A DNA stretch of 44,142 nt from Pseudomonadales bacterium. Lineage in GTDB: Bacteria; Pseudomonadota; Gammaproteobacteria; Pseudomonadales; Pseudohongiellaceae. The stretch's first letter is position 1. Each line of letters opens with the position of its first letter. Positions 25,902-36,943 of this stretch are shown one piece after another. The notes under the pieces are model-generated. The model was not told where the DNA came from. It worked only from the letters and a program-made list of their open reading frames with translations, and made no database searches. The DNA lies in contig JANQJM010000010.1 of assembly GCA_028281635.1 (NCBI GenBank), positions 1-44,142 on the forward strand. The letters run 5' to 3'. Made by a program: the position numbers and the translations under genes.

Positions 25902-26710
25902 CACACACCGAAATTGGTGAGATCGACCTTGCGGGCTTATCCATCCTGGTAACGCGGCCCATGCGTCAACAACAAAGCCTCTGTGGAAAAATAATTGCTG
26001 CAGGCGGAAAGCCGATTTCTTTTCCTCTCATTGATATCTCACCACTCGAGGACAGCAGTGAAATACGTGCAGCGAAACAGGCCATTCAGGATCTCGATCA
26101 GTTTAGTGCACTAATCTTCGTCAGCAGCAATGCTGCAAGCTTTGGGGGCGAACTGATCGATAACTACTGGCCGCAATTTCCAGTTGGTGTAGAAGTTATC
26201 GCAATCGGCAAGACGACAGCAGAAGCAATCGGCGCACGGTTAACTTGTCGGGTGACAAACCCCGACCAGGGTTCCGACAGTGAAGCAGTGTTAGCCTTGC
26301 CAGTTCTGCAGGCTGTTGCGAACAAGAAGATCGGCATAGTCCGGGGACAGGGTGGCAGGGAGTTATTAGCGACCACATTGCAAGAGAGGGGAGCAGAAGT
26401 ATGCTACATCGAAGTGTATCGTCGCGTTTCCGTCCCACATACTGCTGCCGAGATCAGTGCCATAGTAAATGAGAATTCCTGCGATGTAATTACCGTGCAC
26501 AGCGGTGAATCCCTACAGATACTAGCCGATCAGAGTGGCGATAACATCGATCAGATCACTCTGTTACCATTGCTTGTACCGTCGCAGAGGGTTGCAGGGC
26601 AGGCCCGGCAACTTGGCTTTACAAACGTAGAGTGCACCAATGGTGCCGATGACGAGGCCATGCTTAGCACTCTGCAGCAACTGTCATCTCGCGCCGACAG
26701 TATCAGGTAG
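25898..26710 (+). CDS. hemD: Uroporphyrinogen-III synthase, 270 aa
   Basis: It cyclises hydroxymethylbilane with inversion of ring D. The family is poorly conserved, but the layout is clear: [11 protein letters not shown] at the start, [45 protein letters not shown] and [12 protein letters not shown]. Its position between hemC and hemX settles the call. Translation is coupled to hemC by ATGA. Confidence 0.93.
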   Translation: MTHTEIGEIDLAGLSILVTRPMRQQQSLCGKIIAAGGKPISFPLIDISPLEDSSEIRAAKQAIQDLDQFSALIFVSSNAASFGGELIDNYWPQFPVGVEVIAIGKTTAEAIGARLTCRVTNPDQGSDSEAVLALPVLQAVANKKIGIVRGQGGRELLATTLQERGAEVCYIEVYRRVSVPHTAAEISAIVNENSCDVITVHSGESLQILADQSGDNIDQITLLPLLVPSQRVAGQARQLGFTNVECTNGADDEAMLSTLQQLSSRADSIR

Positions 26711-26741
26711 GTTTAAAGAGAAGCTAACAGCAGGAATTACT

Positions 26742-27857
26742 GTGGCAGAAAAGCCCGAAACACCAAAAATTCTTGATGAGATATCCAAGGGAACCAATCC
26801 CAAATCTGGAAGTGCCAGTTCGCGCTCTCAAAAAAATGCGCGTCGGCGATTTCTCATTATCTCGTTAATGTTTCTTCCGCTGTTCGCTGGCCTTGCTTAC
26901 CTCGGCTATTTTCAGATGGCTGTGCAGTCAGAGCTGGCGTCGCTACAACAACAAAATGCCTCTTTGGAGGCAGCAGTTACACAGTATCAATCACAATTTG
27001 GCGCGCTGAACGCACAGCTGGAAAACTTACCTCGGCAAATAGAATTTGATGACTCGGCAACACAGGAACTGTCTTCTCGCGTTGATTCAGAGCTTGCTGC
27101 TCTGGAAGAACAAATAGGTGCACTGGCAGTAGCACAAGCAAGCAATGTCGCTCCACAAAATTTCGAGTGGAAAATACTTGAAGCCAACTATCTGGTGCAA
27201 CTTGCAAGCCGTAAGTTACAGCTGGAAGCAGATCAGCAGTCGGCACTGCTACTATTAGAACAAGCAGATATCGCTCTGTTAGAGTCTGGCAGCAACAATG
27301 TGCTAAGGGCGAGGCAGGCTATCGCAGACGATCTGGTTTTGCTACGCGAGTTGGAAACCTTTGATCGTGAAGGGCTGTACATCCGAATCGGTAATTTACG
27401 CAACGAGATTAGCAACATTGATTTGCTAGGTTCGATGCGTGAAAGCTTCCAGAGTCAACGCAGTGAATCATCGACAGCAGTGATTACCGAAACTGAGCGA
27501 CAGGGATTCATTGATAGCAGCCTGGAGTTTTTGAGTAGCGTCTTTGTCTGGCGTCGTTGGGAAGATTCTCCGCAGGCAATTCTGGTACCCGGCCAGGAAG
27601 CATTAATCCTGCAACGTATGTACCTGATTCTGGAACGAACGCAGCTCGCTCTGATGAGTACGGACACCGCCTTGTATCAGCGCAGTTTGGCTGAGGGTTT
27701 GGACTGGCTGCGACAGTACGCAGTAGACGAATCCAGAGCTGGCCAGGCGGTAGCTGCAGAGCTGACCGAACTGCAACAGATCGATATTGCACCGCGTTTA
27801 CCAGAACTGAATCAGTCTGCTAACGCAGTGCAGCAGCTAGCCGCAGGCCTTCGTTAA
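26742..27857 (+). CDS. hemX: HemX-like membrane protein, 371 aa
   Basis: I start at GTG 26742, which has AGGA at 26732-26735. A longer reading would overlap hemD by 70 bases. Residues about 1-38 are cytoplasmic, rich in Lys and Ser. One membrane helix (about 40-62) is followed by a coiled coil (about 65-115) and a large helical periplasmic domain. The gene lies between hemD and hemY. Despite older annotation of HemX as a uroporphyrin methyltransferase, this sequence shows no methyltransferase motif. It is best seen as a scaffold or regulatory partner of the haem pathway; its exact role is unsettled. Confidence 0.88.
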   Translation: MAEKPETPKILDEISKGTNPKSGSASSRSQKNARRRFLIISLMFLPLFAGLAYLGYFQMAVQSELASLQQQNASLEAAVTQYQSQFGALNAQLENLPRQIEFDDSATQELSSRVDSELAALEEQIGALAVAQASNVAPQNFEWKILEANYLVQLASRKLQLEADQQSALLLLEQADIALLESGSNNVLRARQAIADDLVLLRELETFDREGLYIRIGNLRNEISNIDLLGSMRESFQSQRSESSTAVITETERQGFIDSSLEFLSSVFVWRRWEDSPQAILVPGQEALILQRMYLILERTQLALMSTDTALYQRSLAEGLDWLRQYAVDESRAGQAVAAELTELQQIDIAPRLPELNQSANAVQQLAAGLR

Positions 27858-29113
27858 TGATCCGCTTGTTCATCTTTAGCCTTCTCGCCATCGTGTTGGC
27901 GCTGTGGATAACTCTGTACCTGGGTTTCCCCGCCGATCCTGGTTACCTGTTGATCGCATTCGGCAACTACACTTTCGAAACCAGCCTGTTTGCCTTGCTG
28001 GTTGCAGCGATCTTTCTCTATACCGCGACTCGACTGTTTCTGATTCTGTTCGATTGGATCAATCCACTGCATTTGCTGGCAGCAGGCAGGGAGCTGAATC
28101 TGCAGCGCAAAGCCAGGGCGCGCAGCAATTCAGTGGAAGGGCTACTGTGTCTCGCTCGTGGCAATTGGCAATCCAGCCTCAAATTTCTCAGGAAGGGGAT
28201 GGCAGATAAGGACGCGACAGCTATCAACTATTTGGCAGCCGCTTACGCCGCCTACCAACTGGGGCAACGGGATACCTGGATGGAACTGCTGGAAGAAGCT
28301 GAACAACGCTTTCCGACTACACGCTCGACGATAAACTACGTGAAGGCGCAACTACATTATCAGTCCGGCCAATTGGAGCAGTCCCTGGCTGTCCTCGAAG
28401 AGCTCAAGAAAAATGCATTGAATGATGGCAATCTGCTGAGCTTGTTAAAAGAGGTGTATGTGCAATTGGATGATTGGCAGCACCTGGAAGAGTTATTGCC
28501 AAGCCTGGAGAAAAATAAAATCCTCGACGCCGAAGATTTAGCGAGGGTGCAGAAGCGAATCTTTATGGAGAAACTCTACGCTAGTTTTAACAGCGCCAGG
28601 GAAGGCAGTGCTGACAGTCTGGAAGAACTGAAGCGCTTATGGAAGAAAGCTCCAACTGAGTTTCATGAAGATGAGAAGGTGGTCACTCACTACGCTGATC
28701 TACTGATGCAACTGGAAGAAGATCAGGACGCCGCAAAAGTTTTGGAGACTGCGCTATCCCGAACCTGGAATAGCAGTCTTGTACGACTCTACGGCGCCAA
28801 AGAGTATGGTACCAGTGCACAGCAATTGTTAGTCGCAGAGAACTGGTTAAAGGCAAATCCTGCGGATTCGGAATTACTTCTGAGCCTTGGCCGTATCAGT
28901 ATGCGCAATCAATTGTGGGGGAAAGCGAGAGAGTACTATGAGGCTAGCATCAAGATTGCACCTTCCGCCGAAGCCTACGGTGAGCTGGGACGCCTGTTGA
29001 AACATTTGGGCGAGATTGAAGCGAGTGAGACTTACTTGAAGAGCTATGGGGATCTAATGGGATCTCAGCTGCCAGAACTCCCTATGCCCAAACCTGATCA
29101 TACGACCCACTAG
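27857..29113 (+). CDS. hemY: HemY-like TPR membrane protein, 418 aa
   Basis: Start and hemX stop share one base (TAATG at 27855-27859). Two membrane helices (about residues 3-23 and 40-65) are followed by a cytoplasmic or periplasmic helical domain with tetratricopeptide-like repeats, for example around 92-125, 130-165 and 325-400. This is the gammaproteobacterial HemY (YhjY-type), not the flavoprotein protoporphyrinogen oxidase of the same name in Bacillus. It closes the hemCDXY operon. Role: probable organiser of late haem synthesis; the mechanism is not established. Confidence 0.9.
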   Translation: MIRLFIFSLLAIVLALWITLYLGFPADPGYLLIAFGNYTFETSLFALLVAAIFLYTATRLFLILFDWINPLHLLAAGRELNLQRKARARSNSVEGLLCLARGNWQSSLKFLRKGMADKDATAINYLAAAYAAYQLGQRDTWMELLEEAEQRFPTTRSTINYVKAQLHYQSGQLEQSLAVLEELKKNALNDGNLLSLLKEVYVQLDDWQHLEELLPSLEKNKILDAEDLARVQKRIFMEKLYASFNSAREGSADSLEELKRLWKKAPTEFHEDEKVVTHYADLLMQLEEDQDAAKVLETALSRTWNSSLVRLYGAKEYGTSAQQLLVAENWLKANPADSELLLSLGRISMRNQLWGKAREYYEASIKIAPSAEAYGELGRLLKHLGEIEASETYLKSYGDLMGSQLPELPMPKPDHTTH

Positions 29114-29143
29114 AAATTTCGTGACAGGTCAATGGAGTGAAGA

Positions 29144-30622
29144 CTACTTCAGGGGAAGCTCAATTCCCAATTCTTCCCACATAGCATCGACTTTCGATTT
29201 CACGTCTTCGCTCATGGTGATTGTGGTACCCCACTCCCGATCGGTTTCGCCCTGCCATTTACTGGTTGCATCCATACCCATTTTTGAGCCGAGGCCAGCT
29301 ACGGGTGAAGCAAAGTCGAGATAATCGATTGGCGTATTCTCTATTAGCACTGTGTCGCGCGCAGGGTCCATACGTGTGGTGATCGCCCAAATCACATCTT
29401 CCCATTGGCGAATGTCGACATCATCATCCACCACCACCACAAACTTGGTGTACATAAACTGGCGCAGGAATGACCAGACCCCCATCATTACGCGCTTGGC
29501 ATGACCCGGGTATTGCTTCTTCATGCTGACGACCGCTAACCGATAAGAACAACCCTCAGGTGGCAGATAGAAATCAGTGATTTCGGGAAATTGCTTCTGC
29601 AATAACGGTACGAAGACTTCGTTCAGCGCCACTCCCAACATGGCGGGCTCGTCCGGTGGGCGACCAGTGTAGGTACTATGATAGATGGGATCTTTGCGAT
29701 GAGTGATACGAGTGACTGTGAACACTGGAAACTGCTCGGTCTCGTTGTAGTAACCGGTATGGTCACCATAGGGCCCTTCTTCCGCAGTTTCGTCCGGATG
29801 AATTACCCCCTCCAACACGAATTCCGCACTGGCTGGAACCTGTAGATCATTAGTCAGGGATTTAACCACTTCGGTCTTGCTGTTTCGCAACAAACCCGCA
29901 AACGCATACTCCGACAAAGTATCGGGAACCGGTGTGACAGTCGCGAGGATGGTTGCTGGGTCGGCACCAATAGCGATGGAAACGGGAAACGCCTGGTCCG
30001 GATGCTTTAACTTCCACTCCCGAAAGTCCAAGGCACCGCCGCGATGTGACAGCCAACGCATGATGAGCTTGTTGGGGCCCAACAACTGCATGCGGTAGAT
30101 GCCAAGATTCTGCCGTTCTTTCTCTGGCCCTCTGGTGATTACTAGTGGCCATGTGACCAGCGGCGCCACATCGCCCGGCCAACAGGTCTGAATCGGTAGT
30201 TTAGTCAGGTCGATGTTGTCACCTTCCAATACTACTTCCTGACAGGGAGCAGAACGGCGGACTGTTGGTGCGATGTTGAGTACGCTTTTGTAGCTGGGCA
30301 GGCTTTGCCACAGATCTTTCCAACCCTTCGGCGGGTTGGGTTCTTTTAGAAAAGCTAACAGTTTGCCAACGTCCCGTAGCCCTTCGATATCTTCCTGACC
30401 CATGGCAAGCGCTATGCGACGGGTATTGCCAAACAGGTTTGCCAGAAGAGGAATAGAAGAGCCTTTCGGATTTTCGAAAAGCAGGGCTGGACCACCTGCG
30501 CGCAGAGTCCGATCAGAAATTTCAGTTATTTCGAGATAGGGATCGACTTCAGTGCTGATCCGCTTTAGTTCGCCTTCCTGTTCCAGGAGATCGATGAAAT
30601 CGCGCAGGTCTTTGAATGACAT
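29144..30622 (-). CDS. ubiD: 4-hydroxy-3-polyprenylbenzoate decarboxylase, 492 aa
   Basis: It decarboxylates the polyprenyl-hydroxybenzoate intermediate of ubiquinone synthesis using prenylated FMN made by UbiX. The start [22 protein letters not shown] and the [13 protein letters not shown] stretch that holds catalytic acidic residues are standard, as are the [12 protein letters not shown] and ITTRMDP motifs. Length is typical. It lies 66 bases after rho on the same strand. No UbiX gene is in the window. Confidence 0.96.
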   Translation of the reverse strand: MSFKDLRDFIDLLEQEGELKRISTEVDPYLEITEISDRTLRAGGPALLFENPKGSSIPLLANLFGNTRRIALAMGQEDIEGLRDVGKLLAFLKEPNPPKGWKDLWQSLPSYKSVLNIAPTVRRSAPCQEVVLEGDNIDLTKLPIQTCWPGDVAPLVTWPLVITRGPEKERQNLGIYRMQLLGPNKLIMRWLSHRGGALDFREWKLKHPDQAFPVSIAIGADPATILATVTPVPDTLSEYAFAGLLRNSKTEVVKSLTNDLQVPASAEFVLEGVIHPDETAEEGPYGDHTGYYNETEQFPVFTVTRITHRKDPIYHSTYTGRPPDEPAMLGVALNEVFVPLLQKQFPEITDFYLPPEGCSYRLAVVSMKKQYPGHAKRVMMGVWSFLRQFMYTKFVVVVDDDVDIRQWEDVIWAITTRMDPARDTVLIENTPIDYLDFASPVAGLGSKMGMDATSKWQGETDREWGTTITMSEDVKSKVDAMWEELGIELPLK

Positions 30623-30688
30623 GGAACGTTTCTCGAAGCGGCGAAAGTAGTTGCTAAGACGACTGTGTAACGGAAGGTAATAACTAAA

Positions 30689-31948
30689 TCACTTGCGCTT
30701 CATCGCATTGAAGAACTCATCATTGGTTTTGGTATCTTTGAGTTTATCGAGAATAAATTCAGTGGCCTGCACATCTTCCATGGAACTGAGCAACTTGCGC
30801 AGTATCCACATGCGTTGCAGTTCTTCTTCAGTAGTGAGCAGGTCTTCACGACGAGTACCGGAACGGCGCACGTTGATAGCAGGATAGACACGCTTCTCTG
30901 CGATCTTGCGATCCAGATGCAATTCCATGTTACCCGTGCCTTTGAATTCTTCGTAAATCACCTCGTCCATTTTCGAACCAGTCTCAATCAGCGCGGTAGC
31001 GATAATGGTAAGACTGCCACCTTCTTCCAGATTTCGGGCAGCACCAAAGAATCGCTTTGGTCGTTCCAGCGCGTGAGCGTCCACACCACCGGTGAGTACT
31101 TTGCCGGAGGAGGGCACGATGGTGTTGTAAGCACGAGCGAGGCGAGTTATTGAGTCGAGCAGGATAACTACATCTTCTTTATGTTCAACCAGGCGCTTGG
31201 CTTTTTCAATTACCATCTCGGCAACCTGTACGTGCCGTGAAGGTGGCTCATCAAATGTGCTGGCTACCACTTCACCGCGCACCGAACGCTGCATCTCTGT
31301 TACTTCTTCCGGTCGTTCATCAATCAATAACACTATGAGCCGGGTTTCGGGATTATTACGTGTGATCGACTGTGCGATGTTTTGCAGGATTAACGTCTTA
31401 CCTGCTTTCGGCGGTGACACGATTAGTCCACGTTGCCCTTTACCTATCGGCGCAGTTAAGTCGATGACACGAGCACTGAGATCTTCAGTACTGCCATTAC
31501 CAACCTGGAGTTCTAATCGGTCTTGAGGGAAGAGTGGAGTGAGATTTTCGAAAAGGATTTTATTCTTGGAGGCTTCGGGTTTGTTGAAATTGATTTCGCT
31601 GATCTTCAACAGAGCAAAGTAACGTTCGCCGTCTTTTGGTGGTCTGATCTTGCCAGCTACCGTGTCTCCAGTCCGTAAGTTAAAGCGTCTGATCTGACTG
31701 GGAGAAACATAAATGTCATCAGGACCTGCCAGATAAGATGAGTCAGCTGATCGCAGAAAACCAAAGCCATCCTGCAGTATTTCCAGCACACCATCACCGT
31801 AAATGTCTTCGCCGTTCTTAGCGTGTTTCTTCAGAATGACAAAGATGATGTCTTGTTTTCGGGTTCGGGATACATTGTCCAAACCCATCTCGTGGGCTGT
31901 TTCGATTAATTCAGCAATAGGTTTTTGCTTGAGTTCGGTGAGGTTCAT
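30689..31948 (-). CDS. rho: Transcription termination factor Rho, 419 aa
   Basis: A hexameric RNA-dependent ATPase that ends transcription. I start at ATG 31948, giving [10 protein letters not shown] and 419 residues, the E. coli length; a longer frame would add 24 unrelated residues. The N-terminal helix bundle and the RNA-binding cold-shock domain (about 50-120, DGFGFLRS) are followed by the ATPase with P-loop SPPKAGKT (about 178-185), [10 protein letters not shown], and the Q-loop and R-loop. A candidate leader ORF overlaps the start codon. The upstream gene is trxA, as in E. coli. Confidence 0.97.
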   Translation of the reverse strand: MNLTELKQKPIAELIETAHEMGLDNVSRTRKQDIIFVILKKHAKNGEDIYGDGVLEILQDGFGFLRSADSSYLAGPDDIYVSPSQIRRFNLRTGDTVAGKIRPPKDGERYFALLKISEINFNKPEASKNKILFENLTPLFPQDRLELQVGNGSTEDLSARVIDLTAPIGKGQRGLIVSPPKAGKTLILQNIAQSITRNNPETRLIVLLIDERPEEVTEMQRSVRGEVVASTFDEPPSRHVQVAEMVIEKAKRLVEHKEDVVILLDSITRLARAYNTIVPSSGKVLTGGVDAHALERPKRFFGAARNLEEGGSLTIIATALIETGSKMDEVIYEEFKGTGNMELHLDRKIAEKRVYPAINVRRSGTRREDLLTTEEELQRMWILRKLLSSMEDVQATEFILDKLKDTKTNDEFFNAMKRK

Positions 31949-32040
31949 AGTTGGAGATCTTTCAGAAAAGGAAAAGGAGTAATTTGGCGATTCATCATCG
32001 CAGACTGCGGATGCGTCCACATTGAAGTGTCATAACTCAT
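31945..32040 (-). CDS. Candidate rho leader peptide, 31 aa
   Basis: The ATG at 32040 opens 31 codons ending in TGA that overlaps the rho start by ATGA (31948-31945). The peptide begins [12 protein letters not shown] and ends basic. E. coli has a 33-codon ORF, rhoL, just before rho, and this matches it in position and size but not, as far as I can tell, in sequence. There is no clear Shine-Dalgarno. Coupling to rho would make sense for a gene that controls its own level. Expression is not shown. Confidence 0.4.
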   Translation of the reverse strand: MSYDTSMWTHPQSAMMNRQITPFPFLKDLQL

Positions 32041-32534
32041 ATGAGTGAAAACTTAAGATTGAGAAATTCTTTGATTAAAAAGGAAGTTGTTACTGAAACT
32101 GCTTAGTAATTCTACAGAGTGGAGAATGAACTTGATTGGGCTATCGGTTCTTCTACCTCAGTACTTTATAAGTACCGGCACATTGAAATCGTCCAGTTTT
32201 ATTTTCGTTTTTGATTTTCGTGTAGGTGGTCAATAACTCTTATTTTTTAATCGTAGTGTTTAGACCAGGCCTCGCATGTTACACGTTTGTTATTGATTCA
32301 ATGTACAAACTTTATTTCAATAATTTCCACTCCTAAGAGGTCGTTTAAAAAATCGTTAACTTAATCAGTGTTATTCTTTATCACACAGCACAAACTCAAA
32401 AGAGTTTACTGTAGTGGATAGGGTATTCTGTTCAGGTTTTGGTGGAAGTTTTGAGAAAAATGTGTCGAAGATTCAGGTACTTCCACATCCTTTTGGTGCC
32501 CCGCAGGTAACGAGACACCGTCATTAAACGCAAT
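32041..32534 (-). promoter_or_regulatory. Long untranslated leader or promoter region of rho
   Basis: About 490 bases between trxA and the rho leader ORF contain no gene that I can support. The stretch is AT-rich. It has two exact inverted repeats (32161-32166 with 32170-32175, and 32392-32397 with 32402-32407) and a G+C-rich hairpin just after the trxA stop. Rho autoregulates through early termination in its leader in E. coli. A long leader here fits that, but no rut site can be proved by eye. Confidence 0.4.
32495..32519 (-). terminator. Hairpin after trxA
   Basis: Read on the minus strand, GGTGTCTCG and CGGGGCACC pair over nine positions, with two G-U pairs, around a 7-base loop, about 15-40 bases after the trxA stop. 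No run of U follows (AAAAGG instead), so it is not a classical intrinsic terminator. It may pause polymerase or protect the trxA mRNA 3' end. Only pairing supports it. Confidence 0.3.
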
Positions 32535-32861
32535 TTATATAACGCTGTCAATAAATGCTGACAGTTGAGATTTTGATAAAGCGCCTACTTTTTCGCCCAC
32601 TTTTTCGCCGTTGTTGAAGACTATCAACGTCGGAATTCCGCGGATTCCATACTTGGGGGCGGTCTCGGTGTTGGCGTCAACATCCATCTTGCAGACTTTG
32701 AGCTTGCCGTCGTATTCGGTAGCGATCTCTTCCAAAACTGGTGCAATCATCTTGCAAGGGCCACACCATTCGGCCCAGAAGTCAACGATTACGGGGCCTT
32801 CAGCCTGTAACACGTCCTGATCGAAACTACCATCTGAAATGTGAACGATATTGTCGCTCAT
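32535..32861 (-). CDS. trxA: Thioredoxin 1, 108 aa
   Basis: A small cytoplasmic dithiol reductant for ribonucleotide reductase, methionine sulfoxide reductase and others. The active site WCGPCK has Cys33 and Cys36; the buried Asp (IVDFWAEW) and the cis-Pro in GIRGIPTL are present. The length is that of E. coli Trx1. The Shine-Dalgarno AAAGGA lies about 8 bases before the ATG. It precedes rho on the same strand. Confidence 0.97.
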   Translation of the reverse strand: MSDNIVHISDGSFDQDVLQAEGPVIVDFWAEWCGPCKMIAPVLEEIATEYDGKLKVCKMDVDANTETAPKYGIRGIPTLIVFNNGEKVGEKVGALSKSQLSAFIDSVI

Positions 32862-33086
32862 GCTGCTTTTCCTTTTAATTTGGGGTTGTTGAGTTAACTG
32901 GTTTGCCGCACTTTCGTCGCATTTACGGGTATGTGTGAGAGAGCAGCGAGCCTGGAGTCACTGTCGGCCTGAGTATGGTATTGGCCTGGTTGGAAGCTAA
33001 TAATAAGGGCTAATGCTCAGGATTCAAGGGCTGGTTTTGTCCATGCTTAAGTGCCAGTACTAGTAATTTCACTCAGGAGTAGATAA

Positions 33087-34163
<1,077 letters not shown>

Positions 34164-34210
34164 CTATTGCTGCGTCTATTGGGCGTTTTCTCCGAAATAA
34201 GGATCTTACA

Positions 34211-34894
34211 GTGAGCAAATCCAAACTGCTGATCGTGGCGGTCATAGTGCTGGCTCTGGCCAGCTTTTTTGTATTCGACCTGGGTCGTTTTCTTTCTCTC
34301 GAATACGTTCAATCTCAGCTGGATTCAATTCAGACTTTTAAAGACGAGAACTTTGTACTCTCTGCAGCGCTCTATTTTCTCACCTATGTATTGATTGCGG
34401 CACTTTCCATTCCCGGAGCGCTGATCATTACCTTATTGGGAGGGGCAATTTTCGGATTGGTTTGGGGAACCTTTATTGCATCTTTCGCCAGTTCTGTTGG
34501 GGCCACGGTAGCGTTTCTGGTTTCAAGAACTTTACTGCGTGATTACGTGCAATCCCGCTTCGGTGATTACCTCGAGCCTATCAATCGAGGCATTGAAAAG
34601 GACGGCAGTTTCTATCTATTCACAATTCGTATGGTGCCAGTATTCCCTTTCTTTATGGTGAATCTACTCATGGGGCTCACTCCGATTGGTATCGTGCCCT
34701 ACTATATTGCCAGTCAGACCGGCATGTTCCTGGTCACTGCAGTTTACATCAATGCGGGCTCTGAGCTTTCTCAGATCGCATCCCTTTCCGGGCTTGTGAG
34801 TCTTCCGGTCATTCTGTCTTTAGTATTGGTCGGTGTGTTTCCGTTGGTCGCACGTCTGCTAATCAATACCATCAAGAAAGTTAAAGAGAGCTAG
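34211..34894 (+). CDS. TVP38/TMEM64 family membrane protein, 227 aa
   Basis: This starts at GTG 34211 with AAGGA upstream. About five to six membrane segments, the conserved glycine-rich GGAIFGLVWGTFIASFASS block and the RMVPVFPFFMVN loop are the hallmarks of the DedA-like TVP38/VTT family. These inner-membrane proteins are linked to lipid or membrane-potential homeostasis; substrates are uncertain. It lies 3 bases before a mercuric-reductase-like flavoprotein gene, a pairing found in many bacteria, and is divergent from hemB. Confidence 0.9.
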   Translation: MSKSKLLIVAVIVLALASFFVFDLGRFLSLEYVQSQLDSIQTFKDENFVLSAALYFLTYVLIAALSIPGALIITLLGGAIFGLVWGTFIASFASSVGATVAFLVSRTLLRDYVQSRFGDYLEPINRGIEKDGSFYLFTIRMVPVFPFFMVNLLMGLTPIGIVPYYIASQTGMFLVTAVYINAGSELSQIASLSGLVSLPVILSLVLVGVFPLVARLLINTIKKVKES

Positions 34895-34897
34895 ACA

Positions 34898-36358
34898 ATG
34901 AAATCTTTCACAAAGCCCAAAAAATTTGACGCCAATGTGGTCGTCATCGGTGGTGGTTCAGCAGGGCTTGTGGCAGCCATTATCGCTGTCGGTGCCAAAG
35001 CGAAAACAGTTCTTATCGAAAAGCACAAAATGGGTGGCGATTGCCTTAACACCGGTTGCGTACCCAGCAAGTCATTGCTGCGCAGCGGCAAGATTATGTC
35101 CTATATCAGAAGAGGCAAGGAATATGGAATCGACAATGCGTCGGGCTCGGTCAACTTCGCTGAAGTTATGGAGCGCGTACAGGGGGTAATCAAAACCATT
35201 GAACCCCATGATTCCATTGAGCGCTTTACGTCACTGGGCGTGGAATGCATTACAGGTGATGCCCGCATTACTTCTCCCTACACCGTTGAGGTGAACGGGC
35301 AGGTAATCAACACACGCGCAATCATATTGGCCAGTGGAGCTCGCCCTCTGGTGCCGCCAATTCCGGGTCTGGATGAAGTCGCTTATCTCACGTCCGATAC
35401 TGTTTGGTCACTGCGAGAGTTGCCAAAGCGATTGTTGGTTGTGGGTGGTGGCCCTATTGGTTGCGAACTTGCTCAAGCGTTCAACAACCTTGGTGCCAAA
35501 GTGACACAGGTAGACATGGCCCCGCGAATCATGCCACGAGAGGATCGGGAAGTGTCTGCTGCGATTACTCAGCGTTTTGCTGACGATGGAATTGAGGTGC
35601 TTACCGACCATAAATTACTGCGCTTTGAAAAAGTTGATGGCAGCAACGTCATGGAAGCAGAGCATCATGGTGAAACTGTGCGTGTGGAATTCGACAAAGT
35701 TCTACTCGCTATTGGACGCAAAGCTAATGTCGAAGGCTTCGGCTTGGAAGAACTGGAAATGCCATTAACACCACAGGGCACGGTACAAATAAATAGCGCT
35801 ATGCAAACTGCCTATAAAAATATTTATGCCTGCGGTGATGTAGCGGGTCCCTATCAGTTTACTCATATGGCTTCTTTTCAGGCATTCTTTGCCAGTATCA
35901 ACTCTCTGCTTGGAGGTTGGTGGCGGTTAAAAGCCAGCTACCGGGTAGTGCCGTGGGCAACGTTTACGGATCCTGAAGTGGCAAGAGTCGGTCTTAGCGA
36001 ACAAGAAGCACAGGAACAGGGCGTGCCCTACGAAGTCACTCGCTACGACCTGGACCATCTGGACCGGGCGCTCGCCGATGGTGAGGCACATGGGTTTGTC
36101 AAAGTGCTAACAGTTCCTGGAAAAGACAAGATGTTAGGGGTCACTATTGTTGGCTATCATGCAGGGGAATTAATTGGCGAGTTTGTGTTTGCCATGACTC
36201 ATGGCATGGGGCTGAAGAAGATAGCCGCCGTGACTCATATCTATCCGACGCTGTTGGAAGCAAACAAATTCTCAGCCAACGCCTGGCGTAATGCACGACT
36301 TCCAGAAAAATACTTCCCCTGGATGGAAAAATTTTTCCGCTGGCAGCGCGGAGCCTAG
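34898..36358 (+). CDS. FAD-dependent disulfide oxidoreductase, mercuric-reductase-like, 486 aa
   Basis: This belongs to the group of dihydrolipoamide, glutathione and mercuric reductases. The FAD motif VVVIGGGSAGLVAA is followed by the redox-active pair Cys49 and Cys54 in GGDCLNTGCVPSKSLL, the NAD(P)H motif VVGGGPIGCELAQAF, the second FAD motif YACGDVAG, and the C-terminal dimer domain with HIYPTLLEANK. There is no N-terminal HMA domain and no C-terminal vicinal cysteine pair, so it is probably not a true mercuric reductase. With the TVP38 gene it forms a two-gene operon, 3 bases apart. Confidence 0.92.
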   Translation: MKSFTKPKKFDANVVVIGGGSAGLVAAIIAVGAKAKTVLIEKHKMGGDCLNTGCVPSKSLLRSGKIMSYIRRGKEYGIDNASGSVNFAEVMERVQGVIKTIEPHDSIERFTSLGVECITGDARITSPYTVEVNGQVINTRAIILASGARPLVPPIPGLDEVAYLTSDTVWSLRELPKRLLVVGGGPIGCELAQAFNNLGAKVTQVDMAPRIMPREDREVSAAITQRFADDGIEVLTDHKLLRFEKVDGSNVMEAEHHGETVRVEFDKVLLAIGRKANVEGFGLEELEMPLTPQGTVQINSAMQTAYKNIYACGDVAGPYQFTHMASFQAFFASINSLLGGWWRLKASYRVVPWATFTDPEVARVGLSEQEAQEQGVPYEVTRYDLDHLDRALADGEAHGFVKVLTVPGKDKMLGVTIVGYHAGELIGEFVFAMTHGMGLKKIAAVTHIYPTLLEANKFSANAWRNARLPEKYFPWMEKFFRWQRGA

Positions 36359-36367
36359 TACCTGCTG

Positions 36368-36877
36368 TTAAGCAGCTTCTGGTGTTTCGCGGAAAGCCAT
36401 GTACAGGCAAGTTGAGAACAACAGAACAAAAGCGACCATCGACATTTCTGGAATGCTGAGTCCTAAAAAGCGAAACTGCACTTCAGCACAGTTGCCATCA
36501 CCCTTCAGCAGGAAGTTCAGCACTTCTATGAACGGAAAGTTCTCATAGAGATAGGATAGCCCTGGTCCACAAGCCGGAACCTGATCCTCAGGCAGATGTT
36601 GCAACCAAATCTGGCGGCCGGCGAAATAACTTCCAATCACGCACATTGACGCGCCACCAAATGCGTAGAGTTTCTGACCCTGAACACTGGGGTTGTGGAT
36701 AGCAGAAGCCAGGCAGGTAAGGCCGCAGAGAATGACGAATACGCGTTGGGTAATACAGAGACCACAGGGCGAGAGCAGCATCACATGCTCCATGTAGAGC
36801 ACGATTCCAATAGTGATGACAGTGGCCAGGAATACCGCCACATTGATCAGCCGGTTATTGGGAATTGCAAATGCCAT
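36368..36877 (-). CDS. dsbB: Disulfide bond formation protein B, 169 aa
   Basis: An inner-membrane quinone reductase that reoxidises DsbA. The four functional cysteines are Cys38-Cys41 (PCGLC) and Cys103-Cys130 (PACGPGL and GNCAEVQ). There are four membrane helices. Length is standard. It lies 9 bases from the stop of the flavoprotein gene on the other strand. No DsbA is in the window. Confidence 0.95.
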   Translation of the reverse strand: MAFAIPNNRLINVAVFLATVITIGIVLYMEHVMLLSPCGLCITQRVFVILCGLTCLASAIHNPSVQGQKLYAFGGASMCVIGSYFAGRQIWLQHLPEDQVPACGPGLSYLYENFPFIEVLNFLLKGDGNCAEVQFRFLGLSIPEMSMVAFVLLFSTCLYMAFRETPEAA

Positions 36878-36943
36878 GGTGTCTCCTGAATAGTGCTTCC
36901 GGCGCTATTCTACACTACCTTAGAGCTACCTGTGAGCCCTGCT

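Noticed and set aside
27857-29113. Protoporphyrinogen oxidase (the other protein called HemY)
   Set aside because: No FAD-binding motif; two membrane helices and TPR repeats instead.
34898-36358. True mercuric reductase
   Set aside because: Lacks the N-terminal metal-binding domain and the C-terminal cysteine pair, and no mer genes are nearby.
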